DNA from: Streptomyces humi
Lineage (GTDB): Bacteria; Actinomycetota; Actinomycetes; Streptomycetales; Streptomycetaceae
NCBI RefSeq assembly: GCF_001005085.2
Contig: NZ_LBMU02000108.1
Location: 1-58,808 of the forward strand
Reading direction: 5' to 3'
DNA length: 58,808 nt
The notes beneath the pieces were generated by a model. It was not told the origin of the DNA. It ran no database searches and worked only from the letters and a program-made list of their open reading frames with translations. Positions 25,671 to 34,731 of this stretch are shown here, one piece after another. Position numbers and translations under genes: made by a program. Numbering within the stretch: position 1 is the stretch's first letter; each line of letters begins with the position of its first letter.

Positions 25671-26199
25671 TCAGACAGCGATCATCATGATGGCCATCGC
25701 GAGTTCCTTGGCGATGTCAGCTGGAACACCGGCCTTGACCAGGGCGATGGTCAGAGCAGTCTCGCTCCAGCTTTCGACGCCCTCAACCGCGTCGGCGACC
25801 TTGCCGCCGTTGCGCTTGAGGAAGGCCCCGCTCTTCTTGTGGAGCTTGCCGACGATCTTGCCAGCCCACACGCCACCGCGGCGCAGGCCGCCGACGATCA
25901 GCTTGCGAATGATCGTTCCCGACCCCAGGATCCGCTCGGCCACCTCGTGTGCGTCGGGGTTCTCAAGCTGCTTCGCGTACTGCTCGAATTCTCGAATCTG
26001 TTCGGTGTCCGCACCGTCTACCCGCATGCGGGAGATGAGGTCGCGGACATCGCCAGCAGTCGGCCGCAACGACTCCGCTGCCTGCGAAGCCGCCGCCCTG
26101 TCACGGTGAGTCTCGACTGCTTGCGACTGGCGCGGCGACGCCGAGAATTACAGCAGTCATCGCGGTAGCTGCCGCCATTCGAATGGGTTTCTGCTTCAC
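25671..26199 (-). pseudogene. Frameshifted secreted cationic protein, bacteriocin-like
   Basis: From GTG 26199 (AAGGAAAG upstream) a 32-residue frame encodes a Sec signal peptide (KQKPIRMAAATAMTAVILGVAAPVA) and stops at 26101-26103. The next frame over continues from about 26124 with SQAVETHRDRAAASQAAESL and runs to 25671 through an acidic helical part and then a strongly cationic Gly/Lys/Arg stretch (IIRKLIVGGLRRGGVWAGKIVGKLHKKSG), ending in a hydrophobic tail. The internal TTG at 26069 has no ribosome-binding site. One missing base near 26104-26130 would explain both halves. I see no slippery site, so mutation or a read error is more likely than programmed shifting. The membrane gene at 25103-25594 follows. 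Confidence 0.65.
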
Positions 26200-26606
26200 G
26201 TAGACTTTCCTTGCAGGCGGGAGGGAGAAGGCATAAGGGTATGCCGCTTGGCCTGGAAACTGAACGGCCCGACTACTTCTCCCTCCGGCATCTTTACCCG
26301 TCCTGGTCTCTATCCTCCGGATTAACCTATGCAACGGGCACCAGCCCGGGTGTAAGCTCTTCCAATTACGCTCCAGATCGAGCCGCACCTTCAGTTCACC
26401 GGCCATTTCGTGACAGCACTGCGGATCACGGAAAGACCACCGGATACACCGAAGGCTACCCAGAGATTCGACGCGATTCCATGAGGAAATTTTGATATAC
26501 CTACAGGTGTTCCCTACCGCTTCTCAATATCGATGGCAGGAAGTGGCTGACGACCTTGTGCACGGTTGGCCGTGGCTCGGTGCACCGGGTAGCTCGTTGA
26601 ACTGGC

Positions 26607-26792
26607 ATGATGGGGACTAGGGCACATGAGTTGATTGTGGTGGAGTACCGGGCCACCGAGTTGTCACCGGCAGTGATCTTTGAACTCGTCGTTGAGATGG
26701 GGCCGTTGTGGCACGAACAGCACCAGGCACGCCTGACGGCCCGGCCGCGGCGACGGGCTGCGCACGCTGACCGTCGCGCCAGACCTCGGTGA
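26607..26792 (+). pseudogene. N-terminal fragment of an IS5-family transposase
   Basis: Sixty codons read IVVEYRATELSPAVIFELV and GPLWHEQHQARLTARPRRRA, the start of a Streptomyces IS5-type transposase. The frame then ends, and no continuation (the HTH segment or catalytic core) is found downstream. 26200-26606 holds only the promoter region of the secreted-protein pseudogene, and 26793-27141 shows nothing recognisable. Confidence 0.7.
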
Positions 26793-27141
26793 GTACGGCG
26801 TCGTCTGTGTCGTCCCGGTACCGAGAACGGTCGAGTCGGCGGCGTGCCGTGTGCGGAGCCTCTTCCGAACGACGTAGAGCAGTCCGAGGGAAATGCGGAT
26901 TTTCTGCGGAGTCACCCTACTGGCTTCCTGCCAGTAGGGATGGAATTTCGCGGCAAGCGCTTCGGCTTTGGCGATTTTCAGGCAGCGCAAAACGGTCCAC
27001 GCGCAGGTAAGAGAGTGGCGCTGAAAGTGCGCTGCCGTCGTCGGTTTCTCAGGCTGTCTCCGTCATGGCTTCTCTCCTTTGTCGGCGTAAATGCACTGCA
27101 CCTCCGACGTGTGCCGGGGCAGCGATGTTTTTCATTACCGG

Positions 27142-27715
27142 TCAGCGGGTGGATTTTCGAGCGCGTCTTTTGCGGTGCCCAAAGTCATGGGGCGAATCCA
27201 ATGTTGTGACGTACTCGTACTGGCACCAGTGGGAGCCGAGGTCGACCAAGGTGTCATCAACCCAAGCGGTGTCGAGGGCGTCGTCATCGTCGGCGGCCCA
27301 GGCGGCGACGATCCGGTCCCACTGCCGCACGTTCAGCGTCCGGTACTCCACCGACCACTGGTGCGGGCGGATGACCTGGGACTGGTTCAGCGGGTGGAAC
27401 TCCACGCGGGTGCCGCGGCTCTGGCGGTTGAGGCGGGCCAGGAGGTAGCGGGCGCCGTTCTCGCGCCGCACCGCGCGGTAGGCCTGTTCGATCGTGGCGA
27501 GGCTGGCGCGGGAGGGTGAGCGGGTGCCGGCGAGCCAGCCCGGATCGTGCGAGGCGTCGCGGTCAGGCCGGCATGGCGGGCGGCGGCGCGGGCGCGGTCG
27601 GATCAGGTGAGGTAGTGCAGGCGGGCGAGCAGGCCGCGCCGGGCGGTGATCGGGGTGGCGACGTACCCAGCGAGTCGAGCTGGCGGGCGACGGGTTCGTG
27701 GCCCTTAACCGGTCC
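27142..27715 (-). pseudogene. Decayed DNA-binding-like protein of unknown family
   Basis: Reading from about 27715 downwards, pieces join across frames: RQLDSLG, then YVATPITARRGLLARLHYLT followed by a TGA, then SDRARAAARHAGLTATPRTIRA, then (after a further frame change) WLAGTRSPSRASLATIEQAYRAVRRE and an intact C-terminal half with RGTRVEFHPLNQSQV and WDRIVAAWAADD, stopping at 27142. The middle looks like a helix-turn-helix. A stop plus two frameshifts make it a pseudogene. I have the impression of an actinobacterial plasmid-type protein but cannot name the family. Confidence 0.5.
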
Positions 27716-27735
27716 GAAAAGAAGAGGAATGGATC

Positions 27736-28299
27736 TCAGGTATCCCTGTGCCGTATGTGCAGATGACCCTCGCGGGGAAACGAGGGCGGCGCCGCGGGCA
27801 GAACTGTGTCGAGGACGTACCGGCTCTTGTACGCCACGCGGCAGGAAGCCAGGTTGTCCACCTGGTGCAGGAGTTCCAGGCGCTCCAGCCCGTCAGCCCT
27901 CAGGGCGTCGAAGGCCCAGCCGGTGAGAGCCTCCAAAGCGCGCGGCGCCACACCCCGCCCGCGGGCATGCGCCGCAGTCCAGCCCACCTCGGCCGACGGT
28001 TTGCCGGAGGCTGCTTCCTTGAGGACCACATGGCCCGCCAACTGCCTGTGGACCGAATCGGGATGCGCTTCAAGAACCGCGAAACCGAACCGGTCCCCCG
28101 CTGCCCAGCCCCGCTCCTGGCCCCGCACCCACCGCATCGCATCGGCCTCGTTTTCCACGGCCGAACTGGTCCAGTGGCGCAGTGCGGGATCCCGGAAAAC
28201 TTCGACGAGCCCAGCGACGTCCTCCACGCACCAGGGGCGAAGGACGAGGGCGGGAGCGGAGGGCGTCGCGCCCGCATGCAGGATGACGGTGTCGTTCAC
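27736..28299 (-). CDS. GNAT acetyltransferase, RimJ/RimL type
   Basis: A 187-residue GNAT protein starting at GTG. LVLRPWCVEDVAGLVEVFRDP is the typical RimJ/RimL opening, AEVGWTAAHARGRGVAPRALEAL contains the acetyl-CoA loop (ARGRGVA), and RLELLHQVDNLASCRVA precedes the last strands. Such enzymes acetylate N-termini or small amines; the substrate is not predictable. It stands between a decayed gene and the IS256 element and seems intact. Confidence 0.85.
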   Translation of the reverse strand: MNDTVILHAGATPSAPALVLRPWCVEDVAGLVEVFRDPALRHWTSSAVENEADAMRWVRGQERGWAAGDRFGFAVLEAHPDSVHRQLAGHVVLKEAASGKPSAEVGWTAAHARGRGVAPRALEALTGWAFDALRADGLERLELLHQVDNLASCRVAYKSRYVLDTVLPAAPPSFPREGHLHIRHRDT

Positions 28300-28473
28300 C
28301 GGACGATCGTATGCGGCAGGGTGCCGCCCTCACGGCGAAGAGCAATGCTCAAGACCTGTGGATCGGCCTCGGGAGGGGTGCCTCGCGGAACGCGGAGAGC
28401 ATACCTTCCCGAGTGATCGACCTCTGGTCATCGAGTAGGCCAGCGTTGGCGCGCGGGTCGGGAAGGCACGCCC

Positions 28474-29728
28474 GTGCTCAGCGTAGTCAACAACGACGGA
28501 ACCACCGAGACCGGCTCCTTGATGGACGACATCGTCCGTGAAGGCGCCCGGCGGATGCTCGCCGCAGCCCTGGAAGCCGAAGTCAACCAGTACATAGTCG
28601 AGTTGGCCGACCATCGTGACGAAGCCGGTCGCCGACTGGTGGTCCGCAACGGCCACCACCGCGAGCGCACCGTGACCACGGCCGCCGGCCCGGTCCCGGT
28701 CAAGGCGCCGCGCGTGAACGACAAGCGCGTCGACGCCGCCACGGGCGAGCGCGAGCGGTTCTCGTCGCAGATCCTGGCCCCCTGGTGCCGGAAGTCCCCG
28801 AAGATCAGCGAGGTCCTTCCCCTGCTCCACCTGCACGGACTGTCCTCCGGCGACTTCGTGCCCGCCATGGAGCAGTTCCTCGGCAGCTCGGCCGGGCTCT
28901 CGCCGGCCACCGTGACCCGGCTGACCAAGCAATGGAGCGATGACCACGCCACCTTCCAAGCCCGCGACCTGTCGGAATCCGACTGCGTCTACGTGTGGGC
29001 CGACGGCGTCCACCCCAAGATCCGCCTCGGCCAGGCCCGCTCCTGCATCCTGGTCCTTCATGGGAGTGCGCACCGACGGCCGCAAGGAGCTCATCGCGCT
29101 CACCGAAGGACTGCGCGAGTCCACCGAGTCCTGGGCCGACCTCCTGCTGGACTGCCGACGGCGCGGCATGCAGGCCCCCGAACTCGTGGTCGGTGACGGC
29201 GCGATGGACCTGTGGCGGGCTCTTACGGAGGTGTTTCCGCAGGCCAGGCACCAAAGGTGCAGGGTTCACCAAACCCGGAGCGTGGTCAACGCCCTGCCGA
29301 AGTCGGCCCAGCCCGGAGCGAAGAAGGCATTGCATGAGATCCACAACGCCGAAGACCGTGACCACGCCGAGAAGGCCGTCAAGGAAGTCGACCGCGCCTA
29401 CGGCGCGAAGTGGCCCAAGGCGGTGAAGAAGGTCACCGACGAGACCGACGAACTCCTGGCGTTCTACGACTTCCCCGCCGAACACTGGGTCCACCTCACG
29501 ACGACCAACCCGATTGAATCCACCTTCAGCACCGTCAAGTTGAGGAGCCGGGTCACCCTCGGAGCTGGCAGCCCCGCAGCAGCCCTGGCCATGGTGTTCA
29601 AGCTCGCCGAGTCCGCCCAGGCCCGCTGGCGCGCGATCACCGCACCCCACCTCGTCGCCCTCGTCCGCAACGGCGCCACATTCCAGAACGGCTACCTCGT
29701 CGAGCGTCCCGAGGTGAGCGCAGCATGA
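28474..29728 (+). pseudogene. IS256-family transposase, frameshifted
   Basis: The two frames together give about 418 residues, full length for an IS256-type transposase. The first has YVWADGVHPKIRLGQARSCILVL with the first catalytic aspartate. The second has GVRTDGRKELIALTEGLRES, VVGDGAMDLWRAL with the second aspartate and TTTNPIESTFSTVKLR with the glutamate. The break is at about 29060, where one extra base separates SCILVL from MGVRTDG. All catalytic residues are kept, so a single indel inactivated it, or the shift is a read error. Confidence 0.85.
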
Positions 29729-30222
29729 CCAGGCACGGGAACCGTCCACTCCTCTTCCTGGACGTCGACGGGCCGCTCCTGCCGTTCGGTGACGGCCCGC
29801 CGCGCGATCTGCCGGGCACCGCATCGAACTCGCACCTGGCGCGGCTCGACCCGCAGATCGGGCCGCGGCTCGCGGCGCTGCCGTGCGACCTGGTCTGGGC
29901 CACCACCTGGGAAGAAGAGGCCAATATCGAGCTGGCACCGCGGCTCGGCCTGCCGCAGCTGCCGGTCGTGAACTGGCCAGAGCCCTCAGCCGCCCACGAA
30001 CGCGAAGACCAGTGGTTCGGGCTCCACTGGAAGACCCGAACCCTCGTCGCGTGGGCGAATGGACGCCCGTTCGCCTGGGTCGACGACGAGATCACCGACG
30101 CCGACCGAGACTGGGTATCCACCCACCACCCCGCACAGGCGATCCTCCATCGCGTCGCGTCGTCCCGTGGCCTCACCGACCTGGACTTCGCAGCCCTCGA
30201 TCAATGGCTACAGCTGGCTTGA
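29725..30222 (+). CDS. HAD-superfamily phosphatase-like protein
   Basis: A 165-residue HAD protein of the type called HAD in Swiss-army-knife RNA-repair proteins. The N-terminal nucleophile motif is LLFLDVDGPLLPFG (motif I, DxD). WATTWEEEANIELAPRLG is motif II, and FAWVDDEITDADRDW is motif IV with the metal-binding aspartates. Its ATG overlaps the transposase TGA (ATGA), so it is translationally coupled to the transposase. Its stop touches the right inverted end. A function on RNA or DNA ends is family speculation. Confidence 0.8.
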   Translation: MTRHGNRPLLFLDVDGPLLPFGDGPPRDLPGTASNSHLARLDPQIGPRLAALPCDLVWATTWEEEANIELAPRLGLPQLPVVNWPEPSAAHEREDQWFGLHWKTRTLVAWANGRPFAWVDDEITDADRDWVSTHHPAQAILHRVASSRGLTDLDFAALDQWLQLA

Positions 30223-30281
30223 GGTTCTCCGCGATGATCCACAGGATTTGACAGTTACTCCACGGCGAAGGTCCCGGCCCA

Positions 30282-31219
30282 CTAGCGCTCCACTCGCGCG
30301 CGGACGGCCTGGAGGGCCCAGTCGAACGCCGGCGCCAGGCTCTGCGGGACGGGCCAGCCATTGATCACTGCGAGGAGCTGGAAGTGCCGATCCCGGCGCG
30401 GTCGCTCACGCGCTCCAGCCGGGCCAGCAGCAGGCGGCGCAGCTCGGCGTCGTCGGGGCAGCCAAGGACGTGGGCACAGTGAGCCGCAAGCGTCGCGACG
30501 ATCGGATCGGCCCGGCGCGAGGCCGGGTCGATGCCCGCTGCCAGGGCGGGGCCGGCCTGGTCACGGACGACTGCGGCGAGGTCGCGGCGCGGGACCGTGG
30601 TGTCGCCTTGTGCCTGTTCGGCCGCGTGGTCCTCGGCCGTCCGCCGCACGCTGGCGCGGAAATCCGGGTCCAGGGCCAGTTCGGCCCACTCCACCCATGC
30701 CCGAACCTGCTCTGCCTCAGCGTTGTCGGGTATCTCGGGTGTCATCGAGCGCCTGACACCCGCGAACACGGAGTCGGCGCCGAGACCGCCGAAGGCGGCA
30801 TCGAGGAAATCCCCGATCAGACCTCGGCGTCCGTCCTCGGAGAGCTGGGCCAGCTTGTGCATGAGATCCGTCTCCTCAGCAGTGAGCCCGCGCTCTGCTA
30901 CCGCCGTCAGCACCGCATGCCGCAGGCGCAGGACGCGGATCTGCACGGCCAGGGCTTCAGCGTGCGTGGCAGCGACCTCGGGAAGCGAGAGCTCCCGGTC
31001 CACGATCCTGCGGATCGTGGCCAGGTCCAGCCCCAGGTCCCGCAGGGTCCGCACAAGGTCCAGGCGCGCGACGGCGTCGATGTTGTAGAGGCGGTAGCCG
31101 GCCGGGCTGCGGTCCGTCGGCACCACGATCCCGCGATCGGAGTAGAACCGGATGGTCTTGACCGTCAGACCGGTCCGCCGGGCCAGTTCGCCGATCGGGT
31201 AGAGCGTGTCGCCGTCCAT
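30282..31219 (-). pseudogene. MerR-family regulator with C-terminal frameshift
   Basis: An N-terminal MerR domain (YPIGELARRTGLTVKTIRFYSDRGIVVPTDRSPAGYRLY) and a long helical effector region are intact. The open frame stops at 30365 with an abnormal tail (DRAGIGTSSSSQ). Another frame continues as ERPRRDRHFQLLAVINGWPVPQSLAPAFDWALQAVRARVER and stops at 30282-30284, which looks like the natural end. A one-base loss near 30400 would explain this. About 30 residues are lost, and DNA binding may survive. The natural end lies 22 bases from the edge of the IS256-type element. Confidence 0.75.
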
Positions 31220-31741
31220 GCCCCCGCCTTGGCGTCTCCCCCTAGGGGAGACTCAAGCCCATCCCTTGCCGACGGCCGATCACTCCACAAGCCTTGACAA
31301 TGCCTCAACGCGATCCTCTATCAGAACCGCACGGGTTGTCAGTGGGAGTTCCTGCCGCACGCCATGCCTGCGCCCAGAGCGGTGAAGTACTACTTCGAGG
31401 CGGGCGAACAAGCCAGTTCGGTTTCGAGGAGGATGCCCCGGCTGACCAGGCGTTTCAGTTTGCGGCGTCTGCTCGCTGCGCGGCGCTGACAGCCAGGGCC
31501 TGCGCGGTCTCACCAGGTGAAGCACTCACACGAACGACTCAGCCGTCGCTGGGATCAGTGCTGGTCCTGGTCCTGGTCCTGGGCGTAACGGGCCGCGTAC
31601 GAGCGGGAGTCGATGTCGGGGTTGCGCAGAACCCCCCAGAAGCGGTTGTCCGGCATGGACGGTACCGGTGGGTTGCCGAGGTCGGCGAGCAGCTCGGCGC
31701 GCCAGTCGACGCTCAGGCGGCGGCATTATCGGTCCGAACTG
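31220..31741. other. Gene-poor stretch with a C-terminal gene fragment
   Basis: The minus strand at 31555-31722 encodes the end of an unrecognised protein: VDWRAELLADLGNPPVPSMP, then FWGVLRNPDIDSRSYAARYA and a QDQDQDQH tail made by a CTGGTC triplication (about 31561-31578). An in-frame TAA lies just upstream, so only the tail survives. The rest of the stretch shows nothing. The fragment ends near the left target duplication of the ISL3 element. Confidence 0.5.
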
Positions 31742-31861
31742 GGGTCTGGCACAAGTTTCGTGAGCCGGTCACGCTTTGTAGTTGTTGATCTTCTTGTGGT
31801 GGGTGCGGAAGTCGCCTTGAAATCGTTCCTCGTGCGGTGGTACGGCCGACATTCGGTGGCC

Positions 31862-33484
31862 GTGAACGAGGTGTTGTCCCGGCTGCAGGAGTTGTTGTTC
31901 CCGTCGGTCCCCGGCGTCGCCGTCGTGGCTATGGATGCGCACGGCGAGGCGATACGCGTTGAGGCCCGGTGCACGCCTGTCGGGGCTGCCTGTCCCGACT
32001 GCGCTCACTGGACGGAACGGGTGCACAGCTCCTACTTGCGGTTTCCGGCAGATCTGCCGGCTGCAGGGCGACAAGCACAGCTCGCGTTGCGGGTCCGGCG
32101 GTTCTTCTGCACGGCCTCGGCCTGCGGTCGGCGGACGTTCGTGGAGCAGGTGCCGGGGCTGACCCGCCGCCATGGCCGGGTCACTGAGCGGCTGCGCCGG
32201 GCGATGAGTGAGATCGGGCTGGCCCTGGCGGGCCGGGCCGGTGCCCGCCTCGCCGGGGTCATGGGCATCGCGACCAGCCGCACCACGCTGCTGCGGCGGG
32301 TGATGGACCTGCCCGACCCGGCAGCGACGCAGCCTCGCGTCGTCGGCGTGGACGACTTCGCGCTCCGGCGCGGTCATGTCTACGGGACGGTCGTGATCGA
32401 TGCCGAGACCCACCGGGTCCTCGATCTGCTGCCCGAACGTGACGCCGCCACCCTCGCCCCGTGGCTCGCGGCCCACCCGGAGATCGAGGTCATCTGCCGC
32501 GACCGCGCCGGCGCCTACGCCGAGGCCGCCGACACCGCCGCACCCCAGGCCCTCCAGGTTGCGGACCGGTTCCACCTCTGGCAGAACCTCGCCTCCGCGG
32601 TCGAGAAGACCGTCGCCGATCACCGCTCCTGCCTGCGCGACCTCCCGCCGATCAACCCGGAACCGGAGCCCGCATGGGAGACGCCCGCCGAGACGGCACC
32701 TGGCCAGGAGGCCGAAACAGGTGACCCGACCGGCAAGTTCGCCGAAAGGGCCCGCGCCCACCACGCCCTCGTCCACGATCTCCTCGCCCAGGGCATGAGT
32801 CTGCGGGGCGTCGCCCACCACCTGGGCTGGGGACGGCACACCGTGCAGAGATACGCTCGCGCCGCCCGCTGGCAGGACATGGTCAAGGGCCGCAGGCGTC
32901 AACTCCCCAGTAAACTCGACCCGTTCAAGCCCTACGTGGCCGGGCGCTGGGCCGAAACCGACGGGAACATGACCATCCTGGATCTCCACCGGGAGATCAC
33001 CGAACGCGGATTCCGCGGCCACTACTCCACCGTCCGCGACTGGATCCGGAGAGACCTGCCGCAACGGGAAGGCTTCACCCCCGCACCGCCACCGCCGTCG
33101 GTACGGCAGGTGACCGGCTGGCTCACCCGCCACCCCGCCACCCTGACCGAGGAGGAGAAACTGCACCGCAAGGCCGTACTCGACCACTGCCCGGAACTCA
33201 CGTCCGCCGCAGAACTGACCAGCTCGTTCGCGGAGATGCTCACCACTCTCAGCGGCTACCGCCTGCCCGACTGGATCACCGAGGCCACCGACGCCGAACT
33301 GCCCGGCATCAGCAGTTTCGCCGCCGGACTGAACACCGACCTCGACGCGGTGACCGCCGGGCTGACCACCGACTGGAACTCTGGCCCGGTCGAAGGAGCA
33401 GTCAACCGGATCAAGATGCTCAAGAGGCAGATGTTCGGCCGTGCCGGCTTCGGCCTGCTGCGTAAACGGGTCCTGCTCTCCTGA
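31862..33484 (+). CDS. ISL3-family transposase
   Basis: From GTG 31862 (or 31856) the protein has 540 residues. An N-terminal zinc-ribbon-like segment contains CPDCAHW and a second cysteine pair (CTASACGRRTF), and a helix-turn-helix precedes the DDE core. Catalytic residues are visible in VVGVDDFALRRGHVYGTVVID, VICRDRAGAY and NSGPVEGAVNRIKMLKRQMFGRAGF. The frame is uninterrupted, so the enzyme may be active. Its stop is eight bases from the end of the convergent passenger gene. Confidence 0.93.
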   Translation: MNEVLSRLQELLFPSVPGVAVVAMDAHGEAIRVEARCTPVGAACPDCAHWTERVHSSYLRFPADLPAAGRQAQLALRVRRFFCTASACGRRTFVEQVPGLTRRHGRVTERLRRAMSEIGLALAGRAGARLAGVMGIATSRTTLLRRVMDLPDPAATQPRVVGVDDFALRRGHVYGTVVIDAETHRVLDLLPERDAATLAPWLAAHPEIEVICRDRAGAYAEAADTAAPQALQVADRFHLWQNLASAVEKTVADHRSCLRDLPPINPEPEPAWETPAETAPGQEAETGDPTGKFAERARAHHALVHDLLAQGMSLRGVAHHLGWGRHTVQRYARAARWQDMVKGRRRQLPSKLDPFKPYVAGRWAETDGNMTILDLHREITERGFRGHYSTVRDWIRRDLPQREGFTPAPPPPSVRQVTGWLTRHPATLTEEEKLHRKAVLDHCPELTSAAELTSSFAEMLTTLSGYRLPDWITEATDAELPGISSFAAGLNTDLDAVTAGLTTDWNSGPVEGAVNRIKMLKRQMFGRAGFGLLRKRVLLS

Positions 33485-33492
33485 GGCTGTGG

Positions 33493-33771
33493 TCAGACCG
33501 CGTCCTCCACCAGTCCGAAGCCGTCCGGGAACTCCTCCAGAAACGCTCGCCGCGACGGATCAGGCTCCTCGCGGGCCATGGCGGCGAGTAGGCCGAGGAA
33601 CTCGTCCTGCTGCTCACGTGACAGCTTGCTGACGACGTGGGCGACGCCCTCCAGGACCTTGACGGCGTCGTCTGGATCCATTTGCTCGTCTTCACAGCCT
33701 TCGACGAACCAGAGGACATCGACCAGAGCCTCGGCCAGAGCTCGCGTCAAGGAGGGATACGCGGCAGACAT
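33493..33771 (-). CDS. Small acidic passenger protein within the ISL3 element
   Basis: Ninety-two residues from ATG 33771: ALAEALVDVLWFVEGCEDEQMDPDDAVKVLEGVAHVV, then LSREQQDEFLGLLAAMARE. It is acidic and predicted all-helical, with no membrane segment or known domain. It lies inside the inverted ends and converges with the transposase. The open frame continues upstream beyond the IS end, but the added part is not protein-like. It may be a passenger gene or a transposition accessory. Function unknown. Confidence 0.65.
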   Translation of the reverse strand: MSAAYPSLTRALAEALVDVLWFVEGCEDEQMDPDDAVKVLEGVAHVVSKLSREQQDEFLGLLAAMAREEPDPSRRAFLEEFPDGFGLVEDAV

Positions 33772-34016
33772 CGAGACGATCTCCCGGCAAGTCGGCGAAC
33801 AGAGTCCCGTCATCTCAACACATGCCACTGACGTCACGGTCAGCAACCGGCTCACGGAACTTGTGCCAGACCCCCGAACTGGCCCCACTTTTCGCACTCC
33901 AGGCGGCCCCATGTCGTCGTGCCAGGGGTCTCTGTTCCGGCTCGACGCGGCCCCGGCTTCCGGTCTCGCGTGGCTCCAGCCGACGATCTCTTCCCCTCTC
34001 CGCGAGTCACACCACG

Positions 34017-34586
34017 TCAGGTCGTTGGCTGACCGCGGCGGTACTCCTCCGAAGGCATCGAGTCCCATTCGGTATTGGCGCCGTCGCGCGTCACCATGAA
34101 CAGCGGACGCGATCGCAGAACCTGCCCGACGAGTTGCCCGCGCATGACGACCCCGGGATCATCCGGTCCTGCGTATCCCTCGGGCGTGTAGCGAAAGTGC
34201 CCCTCCACTGCCTCTGCATGCGCGATCACGTCGCTTTCCAGTTCCAGCAGGTCCCTTCCGACCAACGAGATTATGCCGTGCTCGACCTGGGGGCCGTGGA
34301 CGGCGTCGGCTGCGATGCAGAACAACCCCACAGCTTGGCTCACGTAGGCCGTGACGGCAGGCGGAGAAGGGGCCACCCCGCGACGGACCTCGATCTTCCA
34401 AGTCGGCGAGAAGATCGTGTGGTCCCGTGGGCAATCGCTGACCACTGTCTGGCCGAGAACCTGAGCCGCCTCGACCACTTCGTCGACGGTCATGCCGAAC
34501 CGGAGCGGTCCGGCGCCCACCGCGGGTGCATAGGACCACTCATCCCGATCGGCGACCCCGGAATCGGCCTCGGTCTTGAACGTCAT
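34017..34586 (-). CDS. Hypothetical protein
   Basis: A 189-residue soluble protein without a recognised domain. It contains GAGPLRFGMTVDEVVEAAQVLG, a segment seen in small actinobacterial proteins that start with a GxLRFGMT turn, and a Pro/Gly-rich C-terminus. No signal peptide or membrane helix is seen. It lies between the ISL3 element and the IstB remnant with no partner gene. Codon use is normal for the window, so I believe it is real, but I cannot suggest a function. Confidence 0.6.
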   Translation of the reverse strand: MTFKTEADSGVADRDEWSYAPAVGAGPLRFGMTVDEVVEAAQVLGQTVVSDCPRDHTIFSPTWKIEVRRGVAPSPPAVTAYVSQAVGLFCIAADAVHGPQVEHGIISLVGRDLLELESDVIAHAEAVEGHFRYTPEGYAGPDDPGVVMRGQLVGQVLRSRPLFMVTRDGANTEWDSMPSEEYRRGQPTT

Positions 34587-34731
34587 AGTCGCCCCTTGGA
34601 GACACCTGAGATCTTGCCACCGCCCATCATGTCGATCGCTGACCAGCAGCCTGCCAGGTGCCGCCGGGCGCGAGCTCCGCCCAGCCTGCCAGGGACCGCA
34701 GTGAGCTCCAGGCGGCTAGGCTCGCCGCTGC

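Larger units (their letters stand above)
28411..30260. mobile_element. IS256-type element carrying a HAD gene
   Basis: The transposase (28474-29728) and the HAD gene (29725-30222) lie between imperfect inverted ends. The left end starts GAGTGATCGACC (28411) and includes CTCTGG and TCATCG. The right end, read inwards from 30260, starts GAGTAACTGTCAAATC and includes CTGTGGATCATCG. The right end begins at the HAD stop codon, not after the transposase, so the HAD gene appears to travel inside the element. I find no target duplication. The ends are judged by eye and the left one is weak. Confidence 0.55.
31742..33873. mobile_element. Complete ISL3-family element with 8-bp target duplication
   Basis: The ends are GGGTCTGGCACAAGTTTCGT (left, from 31742) and its inverted counterpart GGGTCTGGCACAAGTTCCGT (read inward from 33873); one mismatch occurs in about 27 bases. 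Both ends are flanked by CCGAACTG (31734-31741 and 33874-33881), a perfect 8-bp duplication as expected for ISL3. The element is 2132 bp and holds an intact transposase and a small gene on the other strand. The perfect duplication marks a fairly recent insertion. Confidence 0.93.

Noticed and set aside
26104..26130. Programmed ribosomal frameshift in the secreted cationic gene
   Set aside because: No slippery heptamer or downstream hairpin is visible; a simple indel is more likely.
28403..30269. Target-site duplication of the IS256-type element
   Set aside because: The 8-9 bases outside the two proposed ends do not match, so none is claimed.
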